DNA of 64,000 bases from Verrucomicrobium sp. BvORR034 (lineage in GTDB: Bacteria > Verrucomicrobiota > Verrucomicrobiia > Verrucomicrobiales > Verrucomicrobiaceae). Under the pieces are notes generated by a model. It had not been told where the DNA came from. It was given only the letters and a program-made list of their open reading frames with translations, and searched no databases. The first letter of the stretch is position 1; each line of letters opens with the position of its first letter. Below, one piece after another: positions 8,484 through 18,200 of this stretch. Both the position numbers and the translations under genes were made by a program. The stretch covers positions 49,570 through 113,569 of the forward strand of contig NZ_BATQ01000141.1 in the NCBI RefSeq assembly GCF_000739635.1. Reading direction: 5' to 3'.

Positions 8484-9174
8484 ACCCCTCTTCCCCCCGG
8501 ATCCCAACCTCGTACACATGCTTCAGCAAGTCATCAGGATCCGCATACACCCGGTACGCGCCTGACTTCTCCAGTTCCTCCTGTCCATAGCCACCGGCCA
8601 GCAGGCCCACTCCCAACGCTCCCGCACGACGCGCCGCGAGCATGTCCCAGATGCTGTCTCCTACTACGATGCACTTCGTGATGTCCGCGCCCAGTTTGGC
8701 TGCCGCGGCGAGAAACAGATCTGGATTCGGTTTCGCATAGGAAACCTGATCACGCGTCACGATCGGCACGTGTTTGGGCACCTCCAGCATCTCCAGCACC
8801 GGACCGGCACTCTCGATCTTGCCGCTGGTGGCGATGGCCCAAGGCACGTCCCACTGGGTAAGCGCCTCCAGGAGCTTCTTTGCCCCCGGCAGTGGCTTCA
8901 CCTGCGAGCGCTGGCGTGCATAGCTCTCTGCATGGCGACGCTGCACGCGCTGCGCCACCTCGGGCAACAATTCCAGCCCTGTCTCCTGTATGAGCGCATT
9001 GACAAACAAGCCCCCGCTCATCCCGATGCGCCGGTGAATGCGCCAGACGGAAAGCTCAATCCCCTCCGACTCCAACGCCTCCCGCCAGGCCAGCACGTGC
9101 TGATACACACTGTCCACCAGCGTGCCGTCGAGATCGAAGAGAAAGGAAGGAGGGGAAACAGAGAGAGGGGACAT
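8482..9174 (-). CDS. HAD-family hydrolase (beta-phosphoglucomutase/phosphoglycolate phosphatase-like)
   Basis: A 230-residue HAD subfamily IA enzyme. Motif I FLFDLDGTLVDS holds the nucleophile and acid/base aspartates. Motif II is the threonine/serine in AIATSG. Motif III lysine is in YAKPNPD, and motif IV is VVGDSIWDM. A helical cap lies between motifs I and II. Substrates of this group are small phosphorylated metabolites such as phosphoglycolate or sugar phosphates; the exact one is not determined. The start at MSPLSVS is chosen since the upstream in-frame extension runs into repeat DNA. Confidence 0.88.
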   Translation of the reverse strand: MSPLSVSPPSFLFDLDGTLVDSVYQHVLAWREALESEGIELSVWRIHRRIGMSGGLFVNALIQETGLELLPEVAQRVQRRHAESYARQRSQVKPLPGAKKLLEALTQWDVPWAIATSGKIESAGPVLEMLEVPKHVPIVTRDQVSYAKPNPDLFLAAAAKLGADITKCIVVGDSIWDMLAARRAGALGVGLLAGGYGQEELEKSGAYRVYADPDDLLKHVYEVGIRGEEG

Positions 9175-9182
9175 GGGGGGGA

Positions 9183-9224
9183 GAGAGTGAAAAGTTGAGA
9201 GTAAAAAGTGATAAGTAATGAGCT
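9183..9224. repeat. Degenerate 7-base repeat, six units
   Basis: Six consecutive heptamers with consensus R-W-R-A-G-T-D (GAGAGTG, AAAAGTT, GAGAGTA, AAAAGTG, ATAAGTA, ATGAGCT), lying just upstream of the HAD hydrolase start. Confidence 0.7.
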
Positions 9225-9254
9225 TCCCGAAACAGCGGCGAGCCATCTCGGGCG

Positions 9255-9287
9255 TTCCTAATTCATCATTCCGAATTCCTCATTTCA

Positions 9288-9290
<3 letters not shown>
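9255..9290. repeat. Degenerate 7-base repeat, about five units
   Basis: Heptamers TTCCTAA, TTCATCA, TTCCGAA, TTCCTCA and a slipped fifth unit. They overlap the stop codon of the aldo/keto reductase gene. A 20-base stretch of it recurs, with one base different, at 25880-25920 in front of glpK. Confidence 0.7.
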
Positions 9291-10277
<987 letters not shown>

Positions 10278-10463
10278 AAGGAGGTCGCTTGCCACTCTGT
10301 AGAGTTGATCGTCCAGGCAGGGGCCGGTGTTTCCCGCCCCCTGCAATCTGGCCGGGAAATAGGATACGTTTGCTCCACGGGTTCTGGTTGGCCCATCCTT
10401 GGGAAGGATGCATGCCCCGCCAACAATCCGGGCCTCTCGTACCCCGTCTTCTGGGCAGGGCGA

Positions 10464-10631
10464 TCAGGGCATCAGCGGCGCATACGCCCACAGCCTCAGT
10501 CCTTTGGGCAGAGCACGCCTTACCGGTGCGGCCCCCTTGGCCTCACCCTCCACCAGCTGCGCCCGTTCCAGGCGCACCTGCTGGCGTTCTTGTTCTGTCA
10601 TGAGGTTTACTTTTGTCGTCTCTGTCTTCAT
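10464..10631 (-). CDS. Putative 55-residue small protein
   Basis: A short frame that begins ATG (MKTETTKVNLMTEQERQQVR) and ends at TGA after WAYAPLMP. The N-terminal 35 residues are highly charged and predicted to be one long helix; the C-terminal part is basic with aromatic residues. It fills the otherwise empty gap between the aldo/keto reductase and the MFS transporter, and lies 32 bases beyond the transporter's stop codon on the same strand. No homolog is recognised and the ribosome-binding site is weak, so it may be spurious. Confidence 0.35.
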   Translation of the reverse strand: MKTETTKVNLMTEQERQQVRLERAQLVEGEAKGAAPVRRALPKGLRLWAYAPLMP

Positions 10632-10663
10632 AATTCGTTCAAAGCTTGTTTCGACACCTCGGC

Positions 10664-11941
10664 CTATACGCTCAACTGCTGCGACGCCTGGACCTGAGGT
10701 GTCATTTCATCGATCCTCCGCGTGCGCAACGCTGCCGCCAACGCCACGGCACACGCGCTGGTGAGCACCACCAGCCCCAGCGCACCGCGCAGGCCGATGC
10801 CTTCCGCCACAAATCCAATCAGGGGCGGACCCAACAAAAATCCTCCGTAACCCAGCGTTGTCACCGTCGCCAGCGCCAGCCCCGGGGACATCTCCTTCAC
10901 CCTCCCGGCAGCGCTAAAGACTTGAGGAATCACGGTGGCAAACCCAGCCCCTACGGCTGCAAAGCCCAGCACCGCGGCGTACGGATGAGCCGTGATGAGC
11001 GCCAGCAGCAAGCCGGCTGCGGCCAGGACGCCGCTGCCGCGCACGAGGCGCTCCGGCCCCAGACGCAAGGTCAAAGAGTCTCCGGTGAAGCGCCCCAACA
11101 TCATCGCCAGGGAGAAAGCCGCGTACCCGGCCGAGGCCAGCCCATCGCCGGCGCCAGTGACCTGCTTGAGGAACAGACCGCTCCAGTCAGCCATCGCCCC
11201 CTCCCCCATCATGATGCAAAAGGCCAGCAACCCCAGCGCAACAAGCCTCTGCAGATCCGCAGCGGGGATGGAAGCCAGACCGCTCTTCACGGACACGCTG
11301 GCCGGAAGCCTCTCGCCGTTCGAGGAAACTTCATCCATACCCCGGCGCCCCACCGCATCATCTGGCAGCAGGGGGCGAAGCGCAATCAACACGACCATCC
11401 CACCCAACAGGGCGGCCACCGTCAGGAAATGCGTCTCCACCGGCACCGCCAGCCAGGCCATCCCGGCACCCAACGCCGCACCCGCCAGACCACCAGCGCT
11501 GAACAGTGCGTGGAAGGATGACATGATGGGCCGGCGGTAGCGCCGCTCCACCAGCACGGCCTGGCCGTTCATGGCCACGTCCAGGCCACCATGACCAGCA
11601 CCAAAAAGAAAGAGGCCCAGCTTCAGCCAGAGAACCCCGGGCGCAAAGGCCAGGCAGGGCAGCATGCCGGCATACACCACCGTCCAGAAGGCTGCCACCC
11701 GCCGGCTGCCCAATCGGGCAGAGGCCCAGCCAGACAGTGGCATGGCCACCAGCGCCCCCAGGGCCATGCCCAACAGGGCCACTCCCAGAGCTCCATGCGT
11801 CAGTTCATGACGCTCCTGCACCATGGGAATACGGGACACCCAGGTGCCAAACAGCATGCCATTCAGCAGGAAGAGCCATGATACCGCCCGCCGGGCCGCC
11901 ACGGCAGCGGGAGCTGGGGTTCTTTGTAATAACTCACTCAT
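10664..11941 (-). CDS. MFS transporter (YbjJ/fucose-permease-like)
   Basis: A 425-residue inner-membrane transporter of the major facilitator superfamily with about 12 hydrophobic segments. The N-terminal WVSRIPMVQERHELTHGALGVALLGMALGALVAMP region carries the RIP...L pattern seen in E. coli YbjJ-type permeases, and SARLGSRR after the second helix is the loop 2-3 MFS motif. Substrate unknown. It is 39 bases downstream of a HAD phosphatase on the same strand, and both are divergent from a GntR/LacI-type regulator, so the three genes probably form one uptake and metabolism unit for a phosphorylatable compound. Confidence 0.85.
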   Translation of the reverse strand: MSELLQRTPAPAAVAARRAVSWLFLLNGMLFGTWVSRIPMVQERHELTHGALGVALLGMALGALVAMPLSGWASARLGSRRVAAFWTVVYAGMLPCLAFAPGVLWLKLGLFLFGAGHGGLDVAMNGQAVLVERRYRRPIMSSFHALFSAGGLAGAALGAGMAWLAVPVETHFLTVAALLGGMVVLIALRPLLPDDAVGRRGMDEVSSNGERLPASVSVKSGLASIPAADLQRLVALGLLAFCIMMGEGAMADWSGLFLKQVTGAGDGLASAGYAAFSLAMMLGRFTGDSLTLRLGPERLVRGSGVLAAAGLLLALITAHPYAAVLGFAAVGAGFATVIPQVFSAAGRVKEMSPGLALATVTTLGYGGFLLGPPLIGFVAEGIGLRGALGLVVLTSACAVALAAALRTRRIDEMTPQVQASQQLSV

Positions 11942-11980
11942 TGGGGGGCAGTCAGGAGAGAAAAGGAAAAGGGAACGGGG

Positions 11981-12829
11981 TCAGCCCAACAGCGCGAGAT
12001 TCGCGGCGTCATGCCGCCCACCCATTGGATGAAAGCTCACCCAGTCCGTGTGGATCTTGTCCCAGTCTTGCAAGGCCATGCCGTGGCTGGCAAAGAGTGC
12101 CCGGATCTGCGTGGAGTTCCACAGCAGCACCTCCTCCAGGATCGGCACCAGCACACTCAGGGCATTGTCACTGATCACCGTGCGCTGCGCGATACGCCCC
12201 ACCGCCTTCGTTTCCGAGACGGCAATCGTATGCCCGTCCCGGCTGTTCACGTGGTGCATCACATAGAGGTCAGAACTGCCGTCACCCATGTAAATGGTAC
12301 GGTCAGGACTCACGCGCAGGGCGGCCTCGATGCCTTCCAGCACCGTCACTTTGCCGTAACCTGCAGGGGTGCGGGTCACGTTGGCGATCTCTCCGGTGGC
12401 GGGGTCAAAGTCGAACTCCGTGCCGAACACCCTCTCCGGAGGCACAATGCCCTCCAAAGCCGAGCGCACCACCTCAGCCGGTCCGGCGGAGATCACGTAG
12501 AAGGGGAACTCATAACCCGGCAACCCGAGGGCCAGCACCCTGCTCAACAGATCCACCTGGTGCTTCAGCCGCACTTTCTTGCCCGCAGCCACCAGATGCT
12601 CACGCCGCACTCCTCGGAAGGCAGGATCATGCCGCAGCAGATACGCCAGCTCCGCCCCCTGCTGCACGAGGTGGGTCCTCGACAGTCCTGCCACCTTCTC
12701 TTCAAAGCCTGGTACGCCCAGCAGTTCTGCCAGCACGTAGCCCGAGTCATTGAAACTCAATGTCTTGTCAAAGTCGCTCGCGACCAGAAAGCGTCGCTCG
12801 CTGGAGGTCTCAAATTCATTGGTCCTCAT
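11981..12829 (-). CDS. HAD-IB family phosphatase (phosphoserine phosphatase-like)
   Basis: A 282-residue HAD phosphatase. Motif I is VASDFDKTLS with the Asp nucleophile; motif II is YVISAG; motif IV is YMGDGSSDLYVM. This order and the DFDKT variant fit subfamily IB, which includes phosphoserine and phosphocholine phosphatases. The start at MRTNEFE is fixed by AAGGAG about 7 bases upstream. It is the first gene of a probable operon with the MFS transporter and is divergent from a GntR/LacI-type regulator 264 bases away. The substrate may be the compound the transporter imports, after phosphorylation; this is inference. Confidence 0.82.
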   Translation of the reverse strand: MRTNEFETSSERRFLVASDFDKTLSFNDSGYVLAELLGVPGFEEKVAGLSRTHLVQQGAELAYLLRHDPAFRGVRREHLVAAGKKVRLKHQVDLLSRVLALGLPGYEFPFYVISAGPAEVVRSALEGIVPPERVFGTEFDFDPATGEIANVTRTPAGYGKVTVLEGIEAALRVSPDRTIYMGDGSSDLYVMHHVNSRDGHTIAVSETKAVGRIAQRTVISDNALSVLVPILEEVLLWNSTQIRALFASHGMALQDWDKIHTDWVSFHPMGGRHDAANLALLG

Positions 12830-13015
12830 GGTCGTCTCCTTTCGTGTCGTCATAGATTGATATTTGGTTATAACAGCTCTTGCCAAGCTGTCTTAGCTCC
12901 TGCTAAAGAAAGCACGCTCCAGACCCTCCGCAACACCACCACGCCTTGCGAAGTCTTTCAAAGAGGCCGAACCTTCTCCCTAGAAGCGGTGTCCCCTTCT
13001 CATCTTGACGTTTCC

Positions 13016-13033
13016 AAGTTGATATAACAACTT
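13016..13033. promoter_or_regulatory. Candidate operator for the GntR/LacI-type regulator
   Basis: A perfect inverted repeat AAGTTG-ATATAA-CAACTT lies 60 bases upstream of the regulator gene and about 190 bases upstream of the divergent HAD/MFS operon. A second palindrome GTTATAAC at 12867-12874, close to the HAD gene start, shares the TTGATAT/ATAAC words with it. Two such sites in a divergent spacer suit a dimeric GntR-type repressor that controls both directions. Binding is inferred. Confidence 0.45.
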
Positions 13034-13093
13034 TAACTCACCCGATCATCCCGTCACCGAACTCCTGTCCGCCACCCACCGCCCCCGCTCCTT

Positions 13094-14206
13094 TTGAAAG
13101 TCTCCAAACACCGCCAGATCCACGACGCCCTGCGCCAGGAGATTCTGCACGGCAAATACCAGCCGGGTCAGAAGATCCCTAGCGAGGCCGCGCTCGTCAC
13201 ACGATTTGGAGCCTCGCGCATCACCGTGGGCCGGGCGGTGCGCGATTTGAATCGCTCCGGGCTGGTGGAACGTCGCGCTGGCTCTGGCACCTATGTCCGC
13301 CGTCTGCCTACCGAAACGGGCGTGCCGGAGCAAGGCCTCACCTTTGGCCTGCTCATTCCGGACCGAGGACGCACAGAGATCTTTGAGCCGATGTGCCAGG
13401 GCATGGCAGAGTCACCGCAGGCCCTGGGCCATGCTCTGCTCTGGTCCAGCTCCCTCTCGCGGGATCCCTCGCTCTCCCGCGCCGCTCAAGCATGGGAGAT
13501 CTGCCAGCGCTACCTCGGCCGCCGGGTGAGCGGCGTCTTCTTCGCCCCGCTGGAAGCCGCCTACGATGAGGACCAAATGAACCACCGCATCGTCACCGCC
13601 CTGGATCAGGCTGGCATCCCCGTGGTGCTGCTGGACCGTGACTTTCTGCCCTACCCCAAACGCAGCCGACACGATTTGGTGGGCATCGACAACCGCCGCA
13701 CCGGGTTCGCCGCCACCCAGCACTTGGTGGAACTTGGCTGCCGCCGCATCGCCTTCGTCACCTACCCGGAACCCGCAGCCACCATTGACGAACGCATCGC
13801 TGGCTACAGAGAAGCCCTCTACACGAACAGCCTGCCCGTGGTCCCGGCATACGTGCAACGCCTTGACCCTGCCTCACAGGAACAGGTTCAGGGCCTGCTG
13901 CACAGCGCCACGCCCGATGGCATCGTTTGCGCCAATGACCGCACTGCCGGCCAGCTCATGCACAGCCTCATGCAACTCGGCCACCGCGTTCCCCAGGACA
14001 TTCGCATTGTGGGCATAGATGACATCGCCTACGCCAGTCTCCTGCCCGTCCCCCTCACCACCCTGCATCAACCTGCCCGGGAGATCGGCCAGGCCGCCAT
14101 GAGCACCATGCTCGAGCGTCTGGCCCGCCCCGAAATGCCTGTGCGGGACATCTTGCTGGAATGTCCGTTGATCGTGCGGAAATCGTGTGGCGGACTTAGT
14201 GCTTAG
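13094..14206 (+). CDS. GntR-type DNA-binding domain fused to LacI-type sensor (AraR-like regulator)
   Basis: A 370-residue transcription regulator. Residues 1-75 are a GntR winged helix: LRQEILHGKYQPGQKIPSEAALVTRFGASRITVGRAVRDL...GSGTYV. Residues 80-365 are a periplasmic-binding-protein-like sensor of the LacI/GalR kind (LTFGLLIPD, VVLLDRDF, DLVGIDN, FVTYPEP, GIVCANDRTAG, IRIVGIDDIAYASLLPVPLTTLHQP). This AraR-like architecture usually senses sugars or sugar derivatives. It starts with TTG; the normal GntR opening begins there. It probably controls the divergent HAD/MFS genes. Confidence 0.88.
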   Translation: MKVSKHRQIHDALRQEILHGKYQPGQKIPSEAALVTRFGASRITVGRAVRDLNRSGLVERRAGSGTYVRRLPTETGVPEQGLTFGLLIPDRGRTEIFEPMCQGMAESPQALGHALLWSSSLSRDPSLSRAAQAWEICQRYLGRRVSGVFFAPLEAAYDEDQMNHRIVTALDQAGIPVVLLDRDFLPYPKRSRHDLVGIDNRRTGFAATQHLVELGCRRIAFVTYPEPAATIDERIAGYREALYTNSLPVVPAYVQRLDPASQEQVQGLLHSATPDGIVCANDRTAGQLMHSLMQLGHRVPQDIRIVGIDDIAYASLLPVPLTTLHQPAREIGQAAMSTMLERLARPEMPVRDILLECPLIVRKSCGGLSA

Positions 14207-14298
14207 TACGGCGCAGGGCGAAAGTCTTCGAAAGTTGCCCCCCTCGCTCGCTCTCCTGCAAACGATTCCCTTCTGTCCACCGCACTCCTTCCTGCGCC

Positions 14299-14517
14299 AT
14301 GATTGAGACACCTTTCAAATCCGACTGGGCCACCCTCAAGCGCCGCCTGCAGGATCTGCATCCCGACCTCAAGGAAGACGACGCCCTGCCGCCTTCCGGC
14401 ACGCATTCGGAGGAAGTCGTGTGGCACATTCAACGGCGCCTCGGCACCAACATCGAAGAAGCCCAGGCGCTCTTCGATGAAGCCAACCAGACCGACGGCC
14501 CCTGCCCCGCGCAGTGA
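14299..14517 (+). CDS. Small CsbD-like hypothetical protein, 72 residues
   Basis: A short acidic helical protein. The pattern W-x2-LK-x(n)-LKEDD-x(n)-G...IQRRLGT-x-EEA resembles the CsbD/YjbJ general-stress fold, which is usually 60-70 residues long, but the match is loose. It is cytoplasmic with no cysteine pair or signal. A possible ribosome-binding site lies weakly upstream. It follows the GntR/LacI-type regulator by about 90 bases on the same strand. Confidence 0.55.
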   Translation: MIETPFKSDWATLKRRLQDLHPDLKEDDALPPSGTHSEEVVWHIQRRLGTNIEEAQALFDEANQTDGPCPAQ

Positions 14518-14665
14518 GGCCCGCCCCGAGGGCGTCTCAGCATCTTCGTCGTTGTCGGCCAGTTCTCCGCTTCACCATCCACGTGTGAATGCGATGTGAC
14601 CCCAGAGAGAGCCATAGCCCGACCCCAAATATGATCGTGGGGGTCAAAAGCGCCGTTCCCACACT

Positions 14666-15142
14666 CTAAGGCAACACATCCTCACGCTGGACTCCGAACG
14701 TCATAGGAGGGCAAAAGATCCGGATGACTTGAGCCACCGCCCAAAGCACGGCAAAAACACCCGCGAGGAAAAGGAAGGTCTCGTTGGCGCTGAGTGGTGC
14801 ATCATCAGACCCCGGAGCCTGCCGTTTGCCGCACGCATGCGAGGAGATTTTTGGGGCCAGATTCCAAACTAAGATCGTCCCTATCACATACATGACAATT
14901 CCAACCAAGATGGCGGCAATCGATCAGACCAAGATTCCTTCGTAAACCTCATCTTCCCAAATCGAAATGGCGAGCGAAAGCCATGGAATACCTCCAAGGT
15001 CTCGAATGCCAAACAACAGAAAAACCACCGCGGCAGCTCTCAACAACGCAGTGAGAAAACTCGACGCGGCTTCCCAGTTCCCATCTACATTTTCAGATGA
15101 GCATAACGGCTGGGGAGGCAAAGGCGGAGGGTCTTGATTCAT
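14666..15142 (-). pseudogene. Small four-helix membrane protein interrupted by an in-frame TGA
   Basis: Two open segments in the same frame are separated only by one TGA at 14924-14926. Read through, they give one protein of about 158 residues with four hydrophobic segments (LTALLRAAAVVFLLFGI, the region around the stop, SIAAILVGIVMYVIGTILV, and FLFLAGVFAVLWAVAQVI). The stop lies in a hydrophobic stretch between GILV and SIAAILV, where TGG (Trp) would fit by a single change. No frameshift is needed. The start is ATG at 15142 (MNQDPPPLPPQP). Function unknown. A sequencing error or true nonsense mutation is possible. Confidence 0.6.
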
Positions 15143-15222
15143 CGCAACAAGCCGCCAATATATCATTTACCTAGTGCATGTCAAAACCTCAAAAATTAGC
15201 CCCGAAACTTGCACACCTACCC

Positions 15223-15259
15223 ATCTTGTTAATCTTCAAAAATCTTGTTAATCCTGTCT
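15223..15259. repeat. Dispersed paired-word repeat (ATCTTGTTAATC family)
   Basis: Two ATCTTGTTAATC words with a 7-base spacer followed by CTGTCT. The copy runs into the 3' end of the hybrid histidine kinase gene, the CTGTCT lying at its last codons. Confidence 0.8.
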
Positions 15260-18200
15260 GAATACCGTCTCAATCGCCTGATCCAGCGCCTCCACGCGGA
15301 CAGGCTTGGTCAGGTGCAAGGAAAAACCTGACTCATGGCTGTGGGCCACATCCTGCTCCATGCCATAGCCGCTGAGCGCGATCCCCCGCAGCTCTGGCTG
15401 GAGTGACTTCAGGTGGCGCATCACTTCATAGCCCGAGCCATCCGGCAGACCGATGTCGGAGATCACGAGATCAAAGGCCCCCTCATTCCCCAGGAGACGG
15501 GCCTCCTCCACGCTGCACGCAGCGGATACTTCATACCCGCGCCGCCGCAACAACACCCCGAGCGCAGCCCGCGTGGCGTCATGATCTTCCACCAGCAAGA
15601 TGCGCCGCCATACCGCCGGAGAGATGGGGCCCCCAGTCTGCTTGGCCGCAGCCACCTCACCCTCATCCCCGCCATTGTTTTCGCCGTCAGCAGAGGCCGC
15701 CGCCTTCACGAGAGGCAGCGTGATCACAAACGTCGTCCCGTGGCCGCGTCCCTCGCTCATCGCCTGAATGCGCCCCTCATGCAGCTCCACCAGCATGCGC
15801 GTGATGGTCAACCCCAACCCCAGTCCGCCATAGCGATGCGAACCGCCCTGCATGGCATGCTCCCCCTGGGCGAAGGCCTCGAACACCCGCTGCTGCTCCT
15901 CCAGGGTCATGCCCATGCCATTGTCGCTGACACGGATCATTACCATGCCCGGCTCCGGCCCAAGCGCGGTGGACACCACGATGGCCCCGTACTCCGGCGT
16001 GAACTTCACTGCATTTTTGAGCAGGTTCCAGAACACCTGCTGGAGCCGGACCTTGTCGCCCCAAACCAACCGGGAGGTCGCATGGAGAGCCAGCGTCAGC
16101 ACCAGACTCTTCTCCTCCGCATCCTGGCGCACCGTGTCCAACGCATCACGCAGCACCAGGTGGACATCCACGTTTTGGAGATCCATGGCCAGCTTCCCAC
16201 GGGTGATGCGCGTCAGGTCCAGGAGATCATCAATGAGACGCGCCTCCAGATCGACGTTCTTGCGGATGGTATCAAAGTCCGCCTGCACCGATTCCGGCAC
16301 CTCCGGATTGGAAGCCCCCTCACTCGCCAGCAGCAGCACCGGACTGAGGGGTGTACGCAACTCATGCGAGAGGCGGGCGAGGAAATCATCCTTGGCCCGC
16401 ACCGCTTCCAGTGCCTGATCACGCGCCTGCTCCAGATCCAGCTCGGATTGCTTTCGGTTCGTGACATCCGTCTGCACCAGCACAAAGCCAGTCACATCCC
16501 CCTGGTCCGGCAGCCACTCTGGCATGAAGACGGCGTGGATCCATCGGCTGCCCAGTTCATCGTGGGTGGAGGGTGAATGGATCTGCATTTCAAACTCCAC
16601 CAGCTCTCCTGCCAGCGCGGCTTCGATACAGCCGCGGGCAGCCTCATACGCAGCCTCCCCCATCACCTCACGCATGGGGCGTCCCAACAGTTGCGGCACC
16701 TCCAGCTCGTACTGCGCCGCATAGGGCCGGTTGGCAAACTTGTAGCACTGGTGCCGGTCCACCTGCGCCAGATACACTGGGGCATGGTCCGTCACGAGCC
16801 GCAACTGCTGCTCGCTCGCCATCAGCGCATCCTCGGCATGGCGGCTCTCCGTGATGTCCTGGGTGATGCTCAGCGTCCCGGAGAGACGCTCCTGGGAGTC
16901 CCGCAGCCCCACCACGCTGTTTCGCACCCACACCTCCACTCCGTCCGCCCGCACAAACCGGTTCTCCATGATGAAGGCCGGCCCCTCTCCCGCCAGAGCC
17001 CCGTGCGCATCCACATAGTGCAACCGGTCGTCCGGATGGGTGATTTCATGAACCTGCTGCCCCAGCAGCTCTTCCCGGGTGCGCCCCGTGATCTCGCAGT
17101 ACGCGTCATTCACCATCACATACCGCCCCTCCAGATCGGTCTGGGCAATGCCGGATCCCGCCTGCTGGAACACGGCCGTAAGGTGCGCTTCGCTGCGGCG
17201 CAGAGCCTCCTCTGTCTTCTTCAGTTCAGAGATGTCCAGGTTGATCCCCACCCACTGCTGGAGCCGCCCGGCCTCATCTCTCACCGGCACACCGCGTGCC
17301 AGCACGGGATGCCAGGCACCATCCAACCCACGGAAGCGTTGCTCACTCTCCCAGAACGTGGTGTCCGGTCCCGCCACACACCGTCGCCAGGCCAGCCGCA
17401 CCGTCTGGACATCCTCCGGGTGCAAGGCCTTCATCCATCCATCGCCGGCAAACTCCGCCTGCGTCATGCCCACCAGCTTGAGCAGGGAATCACTCGCATA
17501 CTGGTTGCGCCCCGCTGCATCGCAAATCCAGATGCCAAAGTTCATCGACTCCCCGATCGCCCGGTACAAACGCTCACTGCGGCGCAGCTCCGCCTCATCC
17601 AGCTTCTTCTGGGTGATGTCCCGTGCGATCTTGGACGCCCCCACGATCACCCCCTGCTCATTGCGGATGGGCGAGACCGTGAGGGACACATCCACATGCG
17701 TGCCGTCCTTCCGCCGTCGCACGGTTTCATAGTGCTCCAGCCGGCTGCCAGCACGCAGCTTGTCGAGGATGACGTGTTCTTCATTGAACCGGTCATCTGG
17801 AATCAGCGTCATGATCGGCCGCCCCACGATCTCCCGCGCCTGGTAGCCAAAGAGGCGCTCCGCCCCTTTGTTCCAGCTCAGGATGCGTCCCGCCAGGTCC
17901 TTGCTGATGATGGCGTCATCAGAGGACTCCACAATGGCCGCCAGGCGGCTGAGGGCATGCTCTGCGTTTGTGCGCTCCGTCACATCCCGCGCCACACTCA
18001 GGAAGCGCGCCGCCCCGCCATCCCGGGCCGGGATCGGGGTCACCATCACGTCCCACCATTTGGGCGTGCCGGCAAAAGTGGGGCAGAAGCCACGGAATCT
18101 TCCCACCTGCCCTGCGTTGGCCTGCCGCAGCGCCGCCTGCGCCACCCGTTGAGAGGTCTCATCCTGCCACATGTCCAGCCAGGAGCGCCCGGCGGGAAGA

